Assembly: GCA_963971285.1 (NCBI GenBank) | Contig: OZ020255.1 | Span: 12,792,931-12,856,930, forward strand | Direction of reading: 5' to 3' | Length of the DNA: 64,000 nucleotides | DNA from: Astropecten irregularis | Lineage: Eukaryota; Echinodermata; Asteroidea; Paxillosida; Astropectinidae | Shown here: piece after piece, positions 13,179 through 26,295 of the stretch | Position numbering within the stretch: the stretch's first letter is position 1 | Layout: the number at the start of each line of letters is the position of its first letter | Position numbers and translations under genes: made by a program | Notes under the pieces: model-generated | Databases searched by the model: none | What the model was told of the DNA's origin: nothing | What the model saw: the letters and a program-made list of their open reading frames with translations, nothing else

Positions 13179-14944
13179 GGTGGCCCGTCTTTAGCTAGGT
13201 AAACAATTCCACGATTACTGTTGCAAAATTCCCCGATTACTCCGTCGGTGTAGGTTTTTCTTCACTTCTTTACAACAAACGCCGCTAGCACTTGCTCACA
13301 GACCGGGCGGACACGGCATGGGTGCCGCCGCTTGCCCTTTTTTTATCCGGATCTTTCCCCCTATAAAGCTGGCGTGTTAGATGACAGCACTGACTCAATG
13401 AACGATCCAGTGAAGAACTTTTGGCAGAGAACGAACAGCGAAATGTGATTCCATCCTCAGAAAGTAACGAAGCAGAGCCGGTAGTAGAAAGACCAAGTCA
13501 TCGCCGATTGTAGAACACAGAATGAGCATACAGGCTAGTCCGGTAGGTTAGGATACTCGGATTTCCCACAGCACTCAGGAGTAAATGACACTGCACATGT
13601 ATACAATAATAATAACACTGAATGAGTTGAGCTGGTTTAGTGCACGTACAATTGTCCCGCCGTGTACACCTCTACTTCGCCTTGTTCCCGTGCGGTATAT
13701 GACGTTTGTGTGTGTATTACATGCAAGCCATACATGCATGGGGCCGGGTAAAGCTAGCTAGCTTGTAACACACACTGTACATGTACAATAACGGTGAAGT
13801 GAACTGATGTACCAAAAAAAAAACTACAGTGATCCCCTCGTGTAAAGCCCCAGCTTCGTTTGTTATCAAGCGGCCGTGAGGTTTGTGTTTAGTGTGTCGT
13901 GCATCATGCATCATGTGTACCGAGCAATTTGAGCGGACTACGAAATGAGGTGGGCGGGGCGAGCGGACAGGCTGAGCGGTCGGTGGCAATTATCAGCCGG
14001 TGAATGCGGTGTGTGGCGCCGTACTGGCGCCACCGTAAAGCGGCGTAGCTCGGCGGCGTTACACCAACCAACTCGCTGATGCTGATACCATGGACTATAC
14101 GTTTTTTGCTGAAACCAAACGAACTAAGGTTATTAATAATATTATCATTATACCTTCTTTTATATCATGATACCTCTCAATATTTATCATTCTGGGCACA
14201 TCAAAAATGGATACAATAACTGCATCCTGCAGATTTGCAATTATAAATACGTGAATAGAAATAAAAATTATTTTGAAGCGGTGGTGAAATTTGTAAGACT
14301 AGAGCGCCGAACACTGACAGAACCAAATTGAGAATTAGACATGATGTCTCATACATAATTATAAGAAACGATAATTATTTACATACAGAGAAAATACATG
14401 AAAGCATACAAGAGTTGTCGAAGCTTAAGGTAAAATGATGTTAAATGTGAGCCAAACATGTTATAGGGGTCTACTAAGTTCATGTAATTCCGTACCATCC
14501 AACCTTCCTCTAGGTACCAACCAAGGACAAGGAATCTTTAAGAGATGGAAAAGATTCACGATTTAACGCTCTTTCTATGTCCAAGAAAGTGAGTTTTTCC
14601 AGACGAAAAATCCCTCCAATTATATGTAGCCCGAACTTGTAGTTTTAATGTCAATTTCACAGACTGAATTTTGTTTGAATTTCAGTGATTATACTGTATC
14701 TATTTTCGAATTCACTTGGAAACGATCGAAATTGGCATTAGTAGCCAGGTATGAGTCATCAAATTAGAACCAAAATATCCACTTTTCGTCCAGATCCTGG
14801 GAAAACGAGAATTACTTATTCGGCCAATCATGAAAAAAAAACGATGAAAACTGAAAAAGGAAATCCAGAGAAAAAACGAGAAGTAAAATATGAGAGAGGA
14901 AAATCAAGTGGTGCGACGCTAGGCTAGAGGCTAGATTTGGATAA

Positions 14945-15085
14945 CAAAAACAAAATACAAGTAACAAATTGCTGCAGACTGCTCATCAGCCAAAATAATG
15001 ACCTGAAATTTATAAAAATCCTTGGAGTTAGGAGTGCCTGACGCGTTTCAATCCTACCAAGATCTTTATCGAAGGCTTATAAAAA
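14945..15085 (-). repeat. Penelope-like element terminal-repeat fragment (solo)
   Basis: It matches, on the minus strand, the terminal sequence of the Penelope-like copy at 60.3-62.2 kb: GCTGATGAGCAGTCTGCAGC, the AGGTCATT word, CCTAACTCC and the hammerhead-like hairpin. No reverse transcriptase sequence adjoins it, so this is a solo terminal fragment. Confidence 0.7.
15035..15076 (-). ncRNA. Hammerhead-like motif in the solo Penelope terminal repeat
   Basis: On the minus strand: GCCT, TCGATAA, one extra A, stem II as an imperfect AGATC..GGATT hairpin, GAAACGCGTC, then AGGC closing stem I with GCCT. Core position 3 is U and position 8 is A, a possible replacement for the canonical C3-G8 pair. 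Position 4 is C, which is unfavourable. Confidence 0.35.
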
Positions 15086-15603
15086 ATACATAGCAAGATA
15101 ATAATGTTCATTGTTATCATACCGTGACGCCATGATGGGCAGATATCTAAGCTTATAATGAAATATAGCCCAGTTCCGTTGATCGGAGCCTACCTTCCCC
15201 CTTCCCCCTTTTTCCGCCACCCTCCACCCCCAAAAATATCTTCTTCCGTCTACGCACGACCACTAAAGCACACACACATATCAAATCTATTGTTGGTTTA
15301 GTGATTACAGCGATTAGCGTACCACTGCCATATACCCTATACAATACTATAGACGAGTTGGGTTCTCTTTTTTTTTTGTTCGGAATCTTTTGTTCGCGGC
15401 AAGTCACCAGAAATGACAGTGTCGCCGCCGCCAGTCCTGGCTTTTCTCAGACGGTGGTATACGGTGATTCATTTTATTCATAGAGCACAGGGGGATCACC
15501 GCAACCAATGAGGGACGCCCCCCCCCCCTCCCCACCCCCGTAGCTGATTCATGAATATTCATCGAGTGCGGTTTGAGTTGGATATCGCATAATACATGCA
15601 ATA

Positions 15604-15872
15604 TTAAAGGTAATATCATACTTTGTTTGTTGTCAAAGAAATGCAGATTCATGACCAAAAACACTACCTTTATAAGGTACTATCATACTTATGTATTTAA
15701 CCAGAAAAGAGTACAAATTTGATTTTTAAACCGTGGGCGTATTTCACTGTTTTCTCAAAAAGTGGGCGCCGTATGTGCCTGAAAATTTCACGGATGACTG
15801 TTACTGTATCTCCCTTGATTTTTTTTGTCCATAAAACTGTATTTCTTTGACAAAAAGTATGAAATTACCTTA
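15604..15872. mobile_element. Rearranged TTAA MITE, CATACTTTG subfamily
   Basis: The left end, TTAAAGGTAATATCATACTT, runs about 65 bp and is then interrupted at TTATAAGGTACTATCATAC by a second end. The right part ends AAGTATGAAATTACCTTAA. It looks like two overlapping or nested copies rather than one intact element. Confidence 0.65.
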
Positions 15873-16469
15873 AAAAACTGTGTATGTGGATACTGTTAGA
15901 GTACTCGTCGCAGTTTGTTACAAATCGGGCCATTAATGTAATAGAACCCCATCTAAGGGAAGAAATTGACAAAATTAAAGTGCTAAATATTGACCATAAA
16001 ATGGCCCTGAACTTCAATCACTGCAGAAACATTATCACTGTTGGGAGTGAGTAGGCCAGACCTATAGTCTAACATTTCACCAAATTTCCAATTATAGACG
16101 TTTTATACAGACCGTTGGCAACTTGTGAAGGAAACTTCTAATTAACTCGTGCAATGCGCTGCGGTCGGGGAAACGTTTTAATCTCCGCTGTGCTATATAA
16201 AATGCTAAAATCCTGAGTCGGTTATTCTCAAATAAAATACTGTGTTTCCAAGGAGGTGGCAGCCGTTCCAGTTTTCCAAAAAATCTGTTTCGCGGATTTC
16301 CGATCTCTCTAAATTTACCTAAGCAGAGTGAAAGAAAATACTTGCATCATACTGTAGTGCACGTCCCATTATTTTCCCATTCATCATTTCATGTCATTTG
16401 AAAGATCCAAAGACTGTTCCATTTATTAGGTTGGTAGGTCCAAGTTCTTCAAAGATTCAAAGTCTAGTA

Positions 16470-16833
16470 AATGTAAGTACAGGATAACCAAACAGAAATG
16501 TTCACAGATTTACTATAACTTTCAGTATATGACTATGGTGATGGTAGAAACATAGGCCCCCTACGGTTAAAATAATTCCGCCTGCCAATGGTGTATTTAT
16601 CCAGAAATTTGTAAAACAAAGACCGAAAATAGTTTCGATCTCGGAGTGAGATCAAAACTCCTGTGAATAGATTTGAAAATACCGTGAGCGTTTTTAACTG
16701 ATTTCTACAGTTTCCGATGATGACCGTGAGCTGACAATTTCACATGTTTGGTTTTATTCCATGATATGAATCAAATTATGAGCAGCCTGCAGGTGTTCTC
16801 ATCTGCTTTACCAACCATGCGTTATGCCTTTAA
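16470..16833. mobile_element. TTAA MITE copy
   Basis: Family words in order: AACCAAACAGAAATGTTCAC, GATGGTAGAAACATA, GGTGTATTTATCCAGAAAT, the palindrome GATCTCGGAGTGAGATC, then CATGCGTTATGCCTTTAA. The left end is degenerate. Confidence 0.7.
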
Positions 16834-17084
16834 TGTCTCTGTGTTTTCAATTTGGGAATTCTTGACAGTCGGGAAGCGGGTTGAGATTTTGACAAATTCA
16901 CTACAAAAATTGTCCCACTTGACTTGTTTTTTTGAGAGGTTAACGGTTTCAGGGAAATACTCAAGCTATTAATGCAAGACAGTACGATCTAAAAACTCAG
17001 TAGGCTGGCGTTACCACGGCTTTTAGTGAAATTTATCTCAAAATGAATATATAAAAATCCGACCTTTTGCAATTGAACTATTCA

Positions 17085-17123
17085 GCCTGTGAAAAAGATC
17101 CTGCTAGGATCGTAACGTCAGGC
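17085..17123 (+). ncRNA. Hammerhead-like motif, degenerate
   Basis: GCCT, GTGAAAA, extra A, stem GATCC/GGATC with a TGCTA loop, GTAACGTC, AGGC. The hairpin and stem I partners are kept, but the core has G at position 3, A at position 8 and GTAAC for GAAAC, so it is probably dead. Confidence 0.3.
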
Positions 17124-18055
17124 CCTCCTAAAATCCAAACATTAGTATTTTTAAACAGAATGCAAAAAGTTGCTGTCGTTATGTTTCGTTAGTCAAAAGT
17201 TGTCTACACGATTCAAAAATCGTAACTACCGACGTTCAACTTGGGATAAAGGTAACCATGTTGTACCTGTCTGTCGTTAGCTCTGATTGTCAAATACAAA
17301 TATTAACACGCTGTGCAAAAGATAAAGGATTTGCAAAGAGTTGAGGTTTCACGTCAAACTTTTGAGGAGTATCCCATCAAAGTGCAACTGAATATACCGC
17401 CCTCTCGTGTTGATTTCTCTGCTATCGCACGGCACCGTTTATACATCACAGGTTAAAAACCACTATTAAGCTTGGTCAGCATTATCCGAGACTGCCCATG
17501 AACTTCTTAAACAATTGTAGGGGAATGCATAGGTGATAATAATGGCCAATTACCAATACCAAGGTTATTCTCTTTTAATTTCATAAAAATGAACTTTCAT
17601 TGGAAATTCGTAAGTGACTTTGCACTTCTTATTTACCATTTCTTCTCCTTACTGAAAAGTACATGGATGTTAGATTTATTTATCACCCATGACACATCTT
17701 TAACCAGGTAACAAGTGCCAAAGTAACCTTAGCCATGGAGCAAATTTTAACGAGGAAATTACTAATGGTGCGAGGTTTGATGCATGTACAGCGAGGGGAC
17801 TAAACTAGCCTGGATTATCATCACGACGACAGTGGGTACCTAGAGTGTCAGTACGGGTATAGATAGCTGATCATTTTCACTAGTAGGAGAGGAACTGAAT
17901 CACAAACTCTGGGCATTTCTCGACATATCACTGGTATCCTCTCGTTTAATTGGATGGCTTGTGAACCGAAACCAGCTGTCCACCGGTATTAACTCACCGG
18001 GAAAAGGGGGAAGGAACGAAGGTTTTTCATCCTAACTGAAAGGTTAGGGCGGTAA

Positions 18056-18362
18056 ACTTATAGGTAATTTCATACTTTGTTTTTTGGCAAAGAAAATGCA
18101 GATTCATGGGCAAACATTTCAAGAAAGATACAACAACAGTCGTCTGTGAAATTTTCCAGCCCCATACGTTGCACAGTGCCCACGTTTAAGAAAAATAGTG
18201 AAAAACGCTGGATTAATATACAGCATTTCAGGCAGAAACATTTTAATGGTATGTTTTTAACGGTATGTTTCTACCATCACTATATTTATACCCTGTGTGT
18301 AATAGGTGAATCTGTGAAGATTTCTGTTTCGGTATGCTACCATAGTTATTACATTGATTTAT
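18056..18362. mobile_element. TTAA MITE, internally deleted
   Basis: It begins TTATAGGTAATTTCATACTT and ends GCTACCATAGTTATTACATT. The central GATC palindrome is missing, and the TACAGCATTTCAGGCAGAAA segment is present. Confidence 0.65.
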
Positions 18363-18599
18363 AAAGTGTATCTTGTATACTTGGCCGGCCAACTTTAACC
18401 CAATTTTGGAGTAAGAGGAACAACAGAAATGCGTCCATGGCTATCTTTAGTGACTCATAAAAGAAATTTGGCTTCTTCTCGGCTACCATAAACTTCCAAA
18501 TGAGGGTAGTTTTCAATACAATGGAATGCGCCTATGTTATTAAAATAACATTTAATTAATTTTATCACATTAATGTTAATGCTTGCATTGGAAATAGGC

Positions 18600-18974
18600 T
18601 TAAAGGTATAATGCATTATTGGTAAAGGTCTCAGAACAGCAAATAACACTTTGACTTATTCAACACATAGGCCTACATTAAAAAACACCTGTGAAAAATT
18701 AAGCTCAAATGGACATCTGAGTCACGAGAAAATAGCGAAAACAGACTCAGGTTTTCTTATAAAACATAAGTTGAGAATGGTTTTGATCTTACCCCGAGAT
18801 CAAAACTGTTTTCGGTATTTGTTTTAGTAATTTCTGGATAAAAACACCATTTCAGGCGTAAATATTTTAACGGTATGTTTCTACCAACACCATCTCCATA
18901 CCCAAATTTATACGTAAATCTGTGAACATAATTATCTGTTTGGGTATGTTACCAATCCTGTACTGTACCTTTAA
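18600..18974. mobile_element. Full-length TTAA MITE, GATTGGTA subfamily
   Basis: It is 375 bp, starting TTAAAGGTATAATGCATTAT and ending CTGTACTGTACCTTTAA. The central palindrome GATCTTACCCCGAGATC is at 18783-18799. It has a TTAA at each end and no coding capacity. Confidence 0.85.
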
Positions 18975-20429
18975 ATCGTGTGAATGCTTTGGCCTACGTT
19001 TCAAATCACGAGTTACACACACGTAGATGAACCACTAGAGTCAAGCTGGTATATGGTCATTTTTAATTTGTATCATAAGTTCTTAACTGCTCGCTGTGTA
19101 TGAAGGCATGGGCTTGATAATATAAATGGCCAGAAGTCATAAAAATCAAACGGTAGTCCAGTGTCGTAAAACACGATATAAAATGTTACAATTTGTATAC
19201 GCATTACACGCTTACACAAGTTACTAAACAAAAAGAGGCACCGTACATAAAATTCGTATTTAACCCAAGAATACAAAACCGGCAGGAAAAACATAAAAGT
19301 CGACTGAGTGGCTGGCAAAAGAGGAGAAAAAAATGGGATGTGCATAATAATTAATATTATTGCCATCTGGACGGCCTTTGTTCAGTCCGAGACCCTTCCC
19401 GTCTGAGCGGAGATTATTGATCACCGTCCGCCCGGCAAAGCCGCTGCACGACGGGGAGTAACGTGCTGTGTCGGCCCGGTCGGCTTCTCCCAACCCCGGA
19501 GATCAGTCAGTATGAGGGCCACACGATATTATATCATATTTTTATTTTCAACTCTCTCTGTTTTTTTTTCTTCTTCTCTTTAATAATCAGCTGTCGAACC
19601 TGGTGGTCTGGACATATAGGCGTTTCCTGTCGTATATCAGTATGTTCGCCAGCTGGTCTTTAGGCCACAAGACAGGAAATTAAAAACAAAACGGGCTGGG
19701 TCTGGTTGCTGGTTGGACTCATGGGGAAAATATTATAATACAGGCAGCACAAGGATGAATATGGTATGGTATTATATAATACAATTGAAAAGGGGATTTG
19801 TGCTTACGAAACGTCCACTTATTTATCAATTTGGTTTTTTATTAGATGATTGTGAAAGCTACACCTACAGGAGAAATTAACGGACTCAAATAAAATGCTA
19901 CAAACGGATGGGAGAAATAGAACTGCTCCACTGATTTTACGCCAAGCTCTAGCAAAATCGTGTTCACTTTTAGGTCCATGTTACAACTTACATGAGGCAA
20001 TTTACAGGAAGAAATAACAGTCGTCTTTTATCTTTATAATTTTAAAGGGAATAGTGCGAAACTACAATAAAAGGGACATTTTTGTTCTACCAGAACTGTC
20101 CTTGTGCATGTGGTGTACTTGGTTGCCTCCAAGTCGCCTGTACAAATTGCTTCCTGTGACATGGCCTTCAAAATTGATAATCAAGGTGATTAACGATGAA
20201 ATGCACACGGCCTCCCGTGAAAATAAAATGAATGAAACTCTTTTTATTTTGTTTGATAAAGAAATCAATTCTCGGTGTAGCATCGCGGTTGGTTTCTTCT
20301 GTACCAGGGTTCATTAAATCTATGGAAAGAATCGAAATTAAACGGGTCATCGATTCTGCTTTTTGTTTTTATAAGGCCCTTTTAATTAAAGTCTGCGCAG
20401 GCAAGGAAATATTACGAGGTCAATTACTG

Positions 20430-20432
20430 CAA

Positions 20433-20465
<33 letters not shown>

Positions 20466-20515
20466 CTTCTTCTTCTCTTTCTTCTTATGATGTCGTTGTT
20501 GCTCTTTTGTTGTTA
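20430..20515 (+). repeat. TTG/TTC trinucleotide microsatellite
   Basis: An interrupted (GTT)n run passes into (CTT)n and back to GTT. It is non-coding in context. Confidence 0.85.
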
Positions 20516-20715
20516 ATTTTATGCGCAAGGAAGATTTTGGTAAAGGCGCTAGCAGTTAGTCACAAGCAATAATATACTCTTCTAAAATTGAAGAGAAAAA
20601 AAACCTTCGCAATTGTAATGTGACATAGACAAATGAAAGGAAAGGTGCAGGCAGGTGCTCACCTATCCGGAGATTCATCATTAATTTACAGCGTTTTTGG
20701 TATCTTGGCACTAGT

Positions 20716-20765
20716 TAGTTAATTAATCGATTGATTGATTGATTGATTAATTAATTAATTAATTA
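20716..20765 (+). repeat. GATT/AATT tetranucleotide microsatellite
   Basis: Runs of TTAA, then four GATT units, then five AATT units, followed by unique sequence. Confidence 0.85.
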
Positions 20766-22049
20766 CAAATGCCTCGCAATCATACTGTCCTTAGTTTCAA
20801 CGAACGCACCCCAAGTGTTACATACCGTTGGAAACCTCTTTTTCGGGGCATTTTAATGGAGGATAATAAAATTTCGAAGCATTTTTTGAAAAGTTTCACA
20901 TATTTTGTGGTGTCAGGTTGCGAGGGGGTCATCACGCCGTTCACTGTCACCCTGGCTCGGCCGGGCACCGTGTCGCGTCACGGTCAACCACCGTGGCACC
21001 GGTACGATATGCCGTGGGACTGCCTCACGTGCCGATAACGCAGACACGTTATGCTCGCCACTAACATCCCAACGAACCGACGAGGCAACAAATACCAGAT
21101 TAGCAGCGCCAGAAATTAAATCTCCCGGCGCCATATAAACACCGGAGTAAACAAATGTTTGTTGGTTTTTAGTTATATCCGAAGATAACATAATCTCTTC
21201 ATTTTTTCGAACGCTGATAATAGATTAAAACGATAACGCGGTCTATAATTGCACATTGTGATACCAACCTGCCTGTCACAGCACCGTGTACAAAATGGGA
21301 ATTCGCGTCCATGCAATGAAACAAAAATGAACAAACATTGAACTGGTAAATATACCCGTTGAAACCTAGGAGAAATGAAAAGCGACGAAATGGCAGGAGA
21401 CCACTGAAAGATCTGCCAATTCCCTTAAAAATACCGAGGGAATTCCCTCCTTCTTGCTATGAACGGTTGGCCAGTATACCCATTCCAGGGCGCCGATATT
21501 TTGTTATCATAAACTGGGGACCCAAGTCGTCCAGGGCCGGCCTATAGCCTGTTTGCGATATTAAACCATGTAATCCATTCTACACGAAGCTGGATTACAG
21601 TAATTACAATCGATAATGGCAAGTATTGCCCTCAAATAGGCCTATATCATCTTACCTCGTAATTAAAAAAAATGATCGAAATTCTGCCTGGATGTAGGAA
21701 TTTGGTCTGAGGGCGCTATTTCTTATTTCTTTAAATGAGAAAGGAGACATTCTGTTTCAAATGCAAATTCCAGAGGGTTGTTTGCGACGGAAAATCAAAA
21801 TGGCGAGCATTTATTGAAAATCCATCAAAGAACACGGATTCAAAACATGGATTCTCAGTGTAAATTCAGTGCAAGTATGTCAAGGTATTTCATTGGAAAC
21901 CAAATTGTTTTAGACGTCTTTCTCTCACTTTGGGCAACGGAAATTCCTTCCCCATTTTTCTGCCATCGCTCAAACCACTTTCCTTTACTGGGCAATACAG
22001 AGTCATTTTTTAAATAAATAAATCTAAATAGCTAAATTAATTTTAGGGG

Positions 22050-22290
22050 TCACGGGGTCATGAAAATAGTGTTTAAAATCATAACGGAAAAACTCGTAAT
22101 CACGGGGAAGTCAGCTATCGTGGAAAGGTCGCAATCACGGAAAACATACTCACGGCAAGCTGCCTAACAAAAACACGGTCATCACGAAAAAGAAACAAAA
22201 ATAATTACGGAAAAACCAAAACATTTATATCTCAATCACGAAAAAAAAATATATTATCACGGAAAATATGATTCATCACGGAAATAACCT
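22050..22290 (+). repeat. Dispersed ATCACGGAAA-type repeat field
   Basis: Close variants of ATCACGGAAAA (ATAACGGAAAAA, ATCACGAAAAA, ATTACGGAAAAA and others) recur at least eight times in 240 bp with irregular spacing, all on the same strand. It resembles a decayed short-unit tandem array. Confidence 0.65.
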
Positions 22291-23454
22291 CACTTTTGTT
22301 ATGAGTAGTTTCTGTAAACATCTGCCGCACAGATGAAGACGAAACGACACGGGGCGCAGCAACATAATGTCGACTAACGATAGACCTGGGCAAATGAACA
22401 TTTTACCCGTCAATACAGGTTTGCTTCAGATGTTCAGGTTGATTCATCCCAACCAAAAAAATGAAAAATAATGAAGACCTCTATCGATCATTAGTCAAAA
22501 AGTAACTAATGGCGGTAATTGATACCGCTTGGAGTCGAGCTGTGTCCAGGTGCTCCATCCCGAAGCCCCTTCGCGATACCATGCCGCCGTAAATTGCTTG
22601 TCATCGTTTCTTATTTAGGTTAACCGGTCAAAAATCTGTACTAAGTAAGCAATCGAAGGGCTATAAAAAGCATGAGATCAAAGCGCCAGGGAGAGAAGGT
22701 TTTTAAGAAGAAAAATGGAACACGGGGAGCTGAGACTCTGAGAGTGAAGACAAAATATGACTGGGAATGATTTAAGCGGTATAGTATCGGATGTAAGCTT
22801 TCCGACAGAATAATCCCCGCTTGATTGCGTTTCCTCGGGGTGCACTCTTACAGAACATCGCAGAGGGAGCATGGTTCGAATCAAAGAAATTATCCTGGAT
22901 TTTTATTTATTAAAGAGAGCCGTCTGCAATAATTCTTCATCAAATTGGCTTCGAATCTTTCCAAAATGGATGCCGAGCTTTCAGCTTTAAAAAGTGTTTT
23001 TTGTGATCTTATAGCTTCAAATGCTCGGCAGTATGATATTCATCTTATAAAATGCAACAGCAGAGACCAAGAAATCAAAATGCATATCCCGTTTTTACTG
23101 GAACGCCGGCCGGTGACGGTGTATTCACCATGCTCGCTTTACTGCAAAGATGTCATCTATAATTGGAGATTTTGTGATTATTATTTCTTTTTTTGAAAGC
23201 ACAGTGCAGAATTGGTAATGACAAAACAAGATTAATCCGTTCCGGCATGAAAGCTTAGTGTTGACGAAGTTAAATTTTCTATCAATCTTCCTGTCATATT
23301 ATTCCCTCTGCAAAGCAGCTGCTGTCATGATCGAGAAAAAAGTACATCTTCATACCTCAAAAAACGCATTACAGATTAACCTACAAAAAATATAAACCGT
23401 AATTATATCTTGCAAAATCGAACATTGATCTTAATGGATGTTTTAAGGTTGGGT

Positions 23455-23720
23455 TTAAAGGTAGTATCATACTTTGGTAAGGTTGATAGAACAGCTGAGG
23501 TCTGTTCATAATTCGATTTGTCATGGAATTAAAACAAACCTGTGAAATTTTCAGCTCAATTGGTCATTGGAAACAGTAGAAAACCGTTGCAATTGTTATG
23601 CGAAATTGTGAGGTTATTGTTATTGTGAGGTTTTGATCTCGGAGATCAAAACAATTTTCGGTGTTTAGTTTTACTCATTTCTGGGATTGTGTAAATACAG
23701 CATTTCAAAATTGTAACTAA
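23455..23720. mobile_element. TTAA MITE, partial
   Basis: Begins TTAAAGGTAGTATCATACTT and includes the palindrome GATCTCGGAGATC. It breaks off after TACAGCATTTCA. A second partial copy follows at once. Confidence 0.7.
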
Positions 23721-23799
23721 TAGTAATATTGTTCGAGATCCAATATTACCACTTTGTTACTATAGAAAAGAAAGTATATCATGTTCATTGTACTGCTGC

Positions 23800-24110
23800 T
23801 CCACTGCAGTGTAAGACACAGTCATCTGTGAAATTTCAAGTCCCCTATACGGTGCCCACCTTTTGAGAAAACAGTGAAAAACTCTCACCGTCGGTATTTT
23901 AAAAACTATTCACAGGAGTTTTGATCTTCCTGAGATGAAAAAAAAAAATTGTTTTACTTTTTGTCTGGATAAATACAGCATTTTAAGCAGAAACATTGTA
24001 ACAGTATGTTTCAACCATCTCCATCTTTATACCCTGTAATTAAGTTATAGGTAAATCTGTGAAGATTTCTGTTTCGGTATGCTATACCAAAGGATGACAG
24101 TATACCGTAA
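23800..24110. mobile_element. TTAA MITE, partial
   Basis: Starts within the family near AGACACAGTCATCTGTGAAA and ends with TACCAAAGGATGACAGTATA, a mutated terminal repeat. The central palindrome is decayed (GATCTTCCTGAGAT). Confidence 0.65.
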
Positions 24111-25338
24111 CGAAGTTGGGGTGATGGGATTGGTGTAGCACTTCCATTGAAGGCATCAACCCCATAATTTGCTTCTTCATGACAACGAACCACGAGGAGA
24201 AGGTATCAGAGACTTCAAAAAAAAAGTTCCAGGGTATCTATCGAATTAACCCGAGGCTAACTTGATTGCTCCTTACAAGAAGTGTTCCCTCTTGGGACTA
24301 ATAGCATATTTTTTCGAAGTACAATTTATTTTTCCGGACTTTAATACCCTGACTCTGCACCGAATGGAGATCCGTGGCGCCCGCTGGGCTGGCGGTGGTA
24401 GAGCGTTGAACCCCGGCGGTGTGTGTGAGGCAGAGAGAGGCCGGGGTTGAGGCATGGCACGGGCTTCTCTTTCGGCAGAGGGAAGCAAAGGATCGGGATG
24501 TTTCTCCAGTAAGCCTCAGGATTGACTTTAGAGACCGTGCGTTTCCGATGCTGAACCCGCAACTGACAAGACAAGACACCCATCGCGCCCAACACGCCAA
24601 ACTCCAGAGACTTATATCATCATACATGAATGCAAGTGCGAAAGAGATGAATGGGTGCATCGTCCCAAAACTCACAACTGATTGATCGTCCTCAGCAGAT
24701 TAAGTCCAGGATGTTCCAATCGGCAGAAGTGTCGAAACGAACCCTCCCCCTCAGGAAGTACCTGATACTCCTCTCCCACAAGATGTCATCAATATAAAAG
24801 CAGAGTGTAATGTAACCATCACTCAGACGAATCATTACACATGATTGTTATCTGCCGAGGAGGAAACGTCTTGCCCATGCGTAATAGTCACGTGGACGGA
24901 GACGATAAAATCCACCGGGGGTCACCGAAAGGGGGCGCCCGATGATTCAAGGTCATCAATCACACGGGAAGGGGAAGCGTTCGTTCGTCTTCGACTCAAA
25001 CATTGCCCAAAAACATGTGGCCGATATTTTCATGATTGATGCACCTTCTTACAAGATACTTCTTCTAATGCTGCGTAGGATTACATCATTAGAAGCTGAA
25101 CCGACACAAAACTGTGACCTCAACTTGAGTAATAGTCATTTTGAAGCAAGGTTTGTTTGCAAAGGAAAAGAGAGAGAAAGGTACAGGCAAAATACTGAAT
25201 CCAACAATGTAGACTAAAGTGACATGTACCTGTTTCTTGAGAGGGACAGTACATGGCATTACTGGAAATACAATTGAATAAATTGTAAACAGCGCCCTCT
25301 CGTGACAGCGACTTCTCTTTTTTGTCCGATGTCAAAAT

Positions 25339-25438
25339 ACACGGGTTTACACCTTGGCGGCCATCTTAGATTTTGATCGCAACTTCAAAACGAGGCACTT
25401 CCACCCATGCGCACTTTTCGAAGTGTAAACCCGTGTAT
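25339..25438. mobile_element. Small MITE with 16-bp inverted ends
   Basis: ACACGGGTTTACACCTT at the left is mirrored by AAGTGTAAACCCGTGT at the right, with about 65 bp of unique sequence between. No coding capacity and no clear target duplication. Confidence 0.6.
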
Positions 25439-26295
25439 GTCAAAATATCACAATAATCCATTACTTTTTTGCGGTTGAATATTATAAGCCCTATCGGAAT
25501 TGATTTGATTGCACTTAATGTGTAGGTTAACTTCATTACAAGTGAATTCGTAATCCATGGGATGAATCCAAAATGGCGTCCGGTAGAGGTACAGCGCCCC
25601 TACGAAACCACATTGAGACCAGTTCACCAGGCTGCTATACAGGACCTGTGACTTCAAAATAATGATCGCCCACCGCAGTTGACATCGCGCTTTTCAAAGA
25701 GTCATCGTTCCCCGATGGTTTAATGGAGTACATTGCTGAATCACACACATTAATGGATGAATGTTGAACTTCCCTCTCCGATCATCATCAGAAGGAAAGA
25801 AAAAAACACCAGTTCTAGCTTAAGATAGTTTTACCGATGTTTCAATTGCATCCGCAGCGGGTAATTCAAAAGGGAAATGTTTGATTAAGTAACATTCAGG
25901 ACATCGCAGCTGGCTCAGCTTAGCGACTGGGGACCCTGACCTAGCGACCCCCGTCGATATGTCTCATCTTCCCGTTCGTGCTGCTAGATGCTTGCTCCGT
26001 CCAAGACCGTACGGGTGAAGAATGGAAGGTTTCATGGCTTGAAAGTGATGGATGACACGGTACGAGCAGGGGTGGATATTGAGAGGGAGTCCCACGGGCC
26101 ACCGTAGCCCGAGGCAGGGAATGTTCCCCTTTTTCATCTTCTTCAGAAGTTTAGCTCATTTTGTTTTTTTATCTTTGGGCGTGCTGGTTTTACGTCAGGC
26201 CTGGATTACCCTAAACCAAAGACACGTGAGTTTTATGGTCAACATGGGAACGAGGCATAATCACTAAAAGCTTGTGGGTAAAAGATAAAAACTAT

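Noticed and set aside
20913-21191. GC-rich patch with open frames on both strands and a TATAAA word
   Set aside because: No domain or splice pattern; a TATAAA next to GC-rich DNA alone is not enough for a promoter call.
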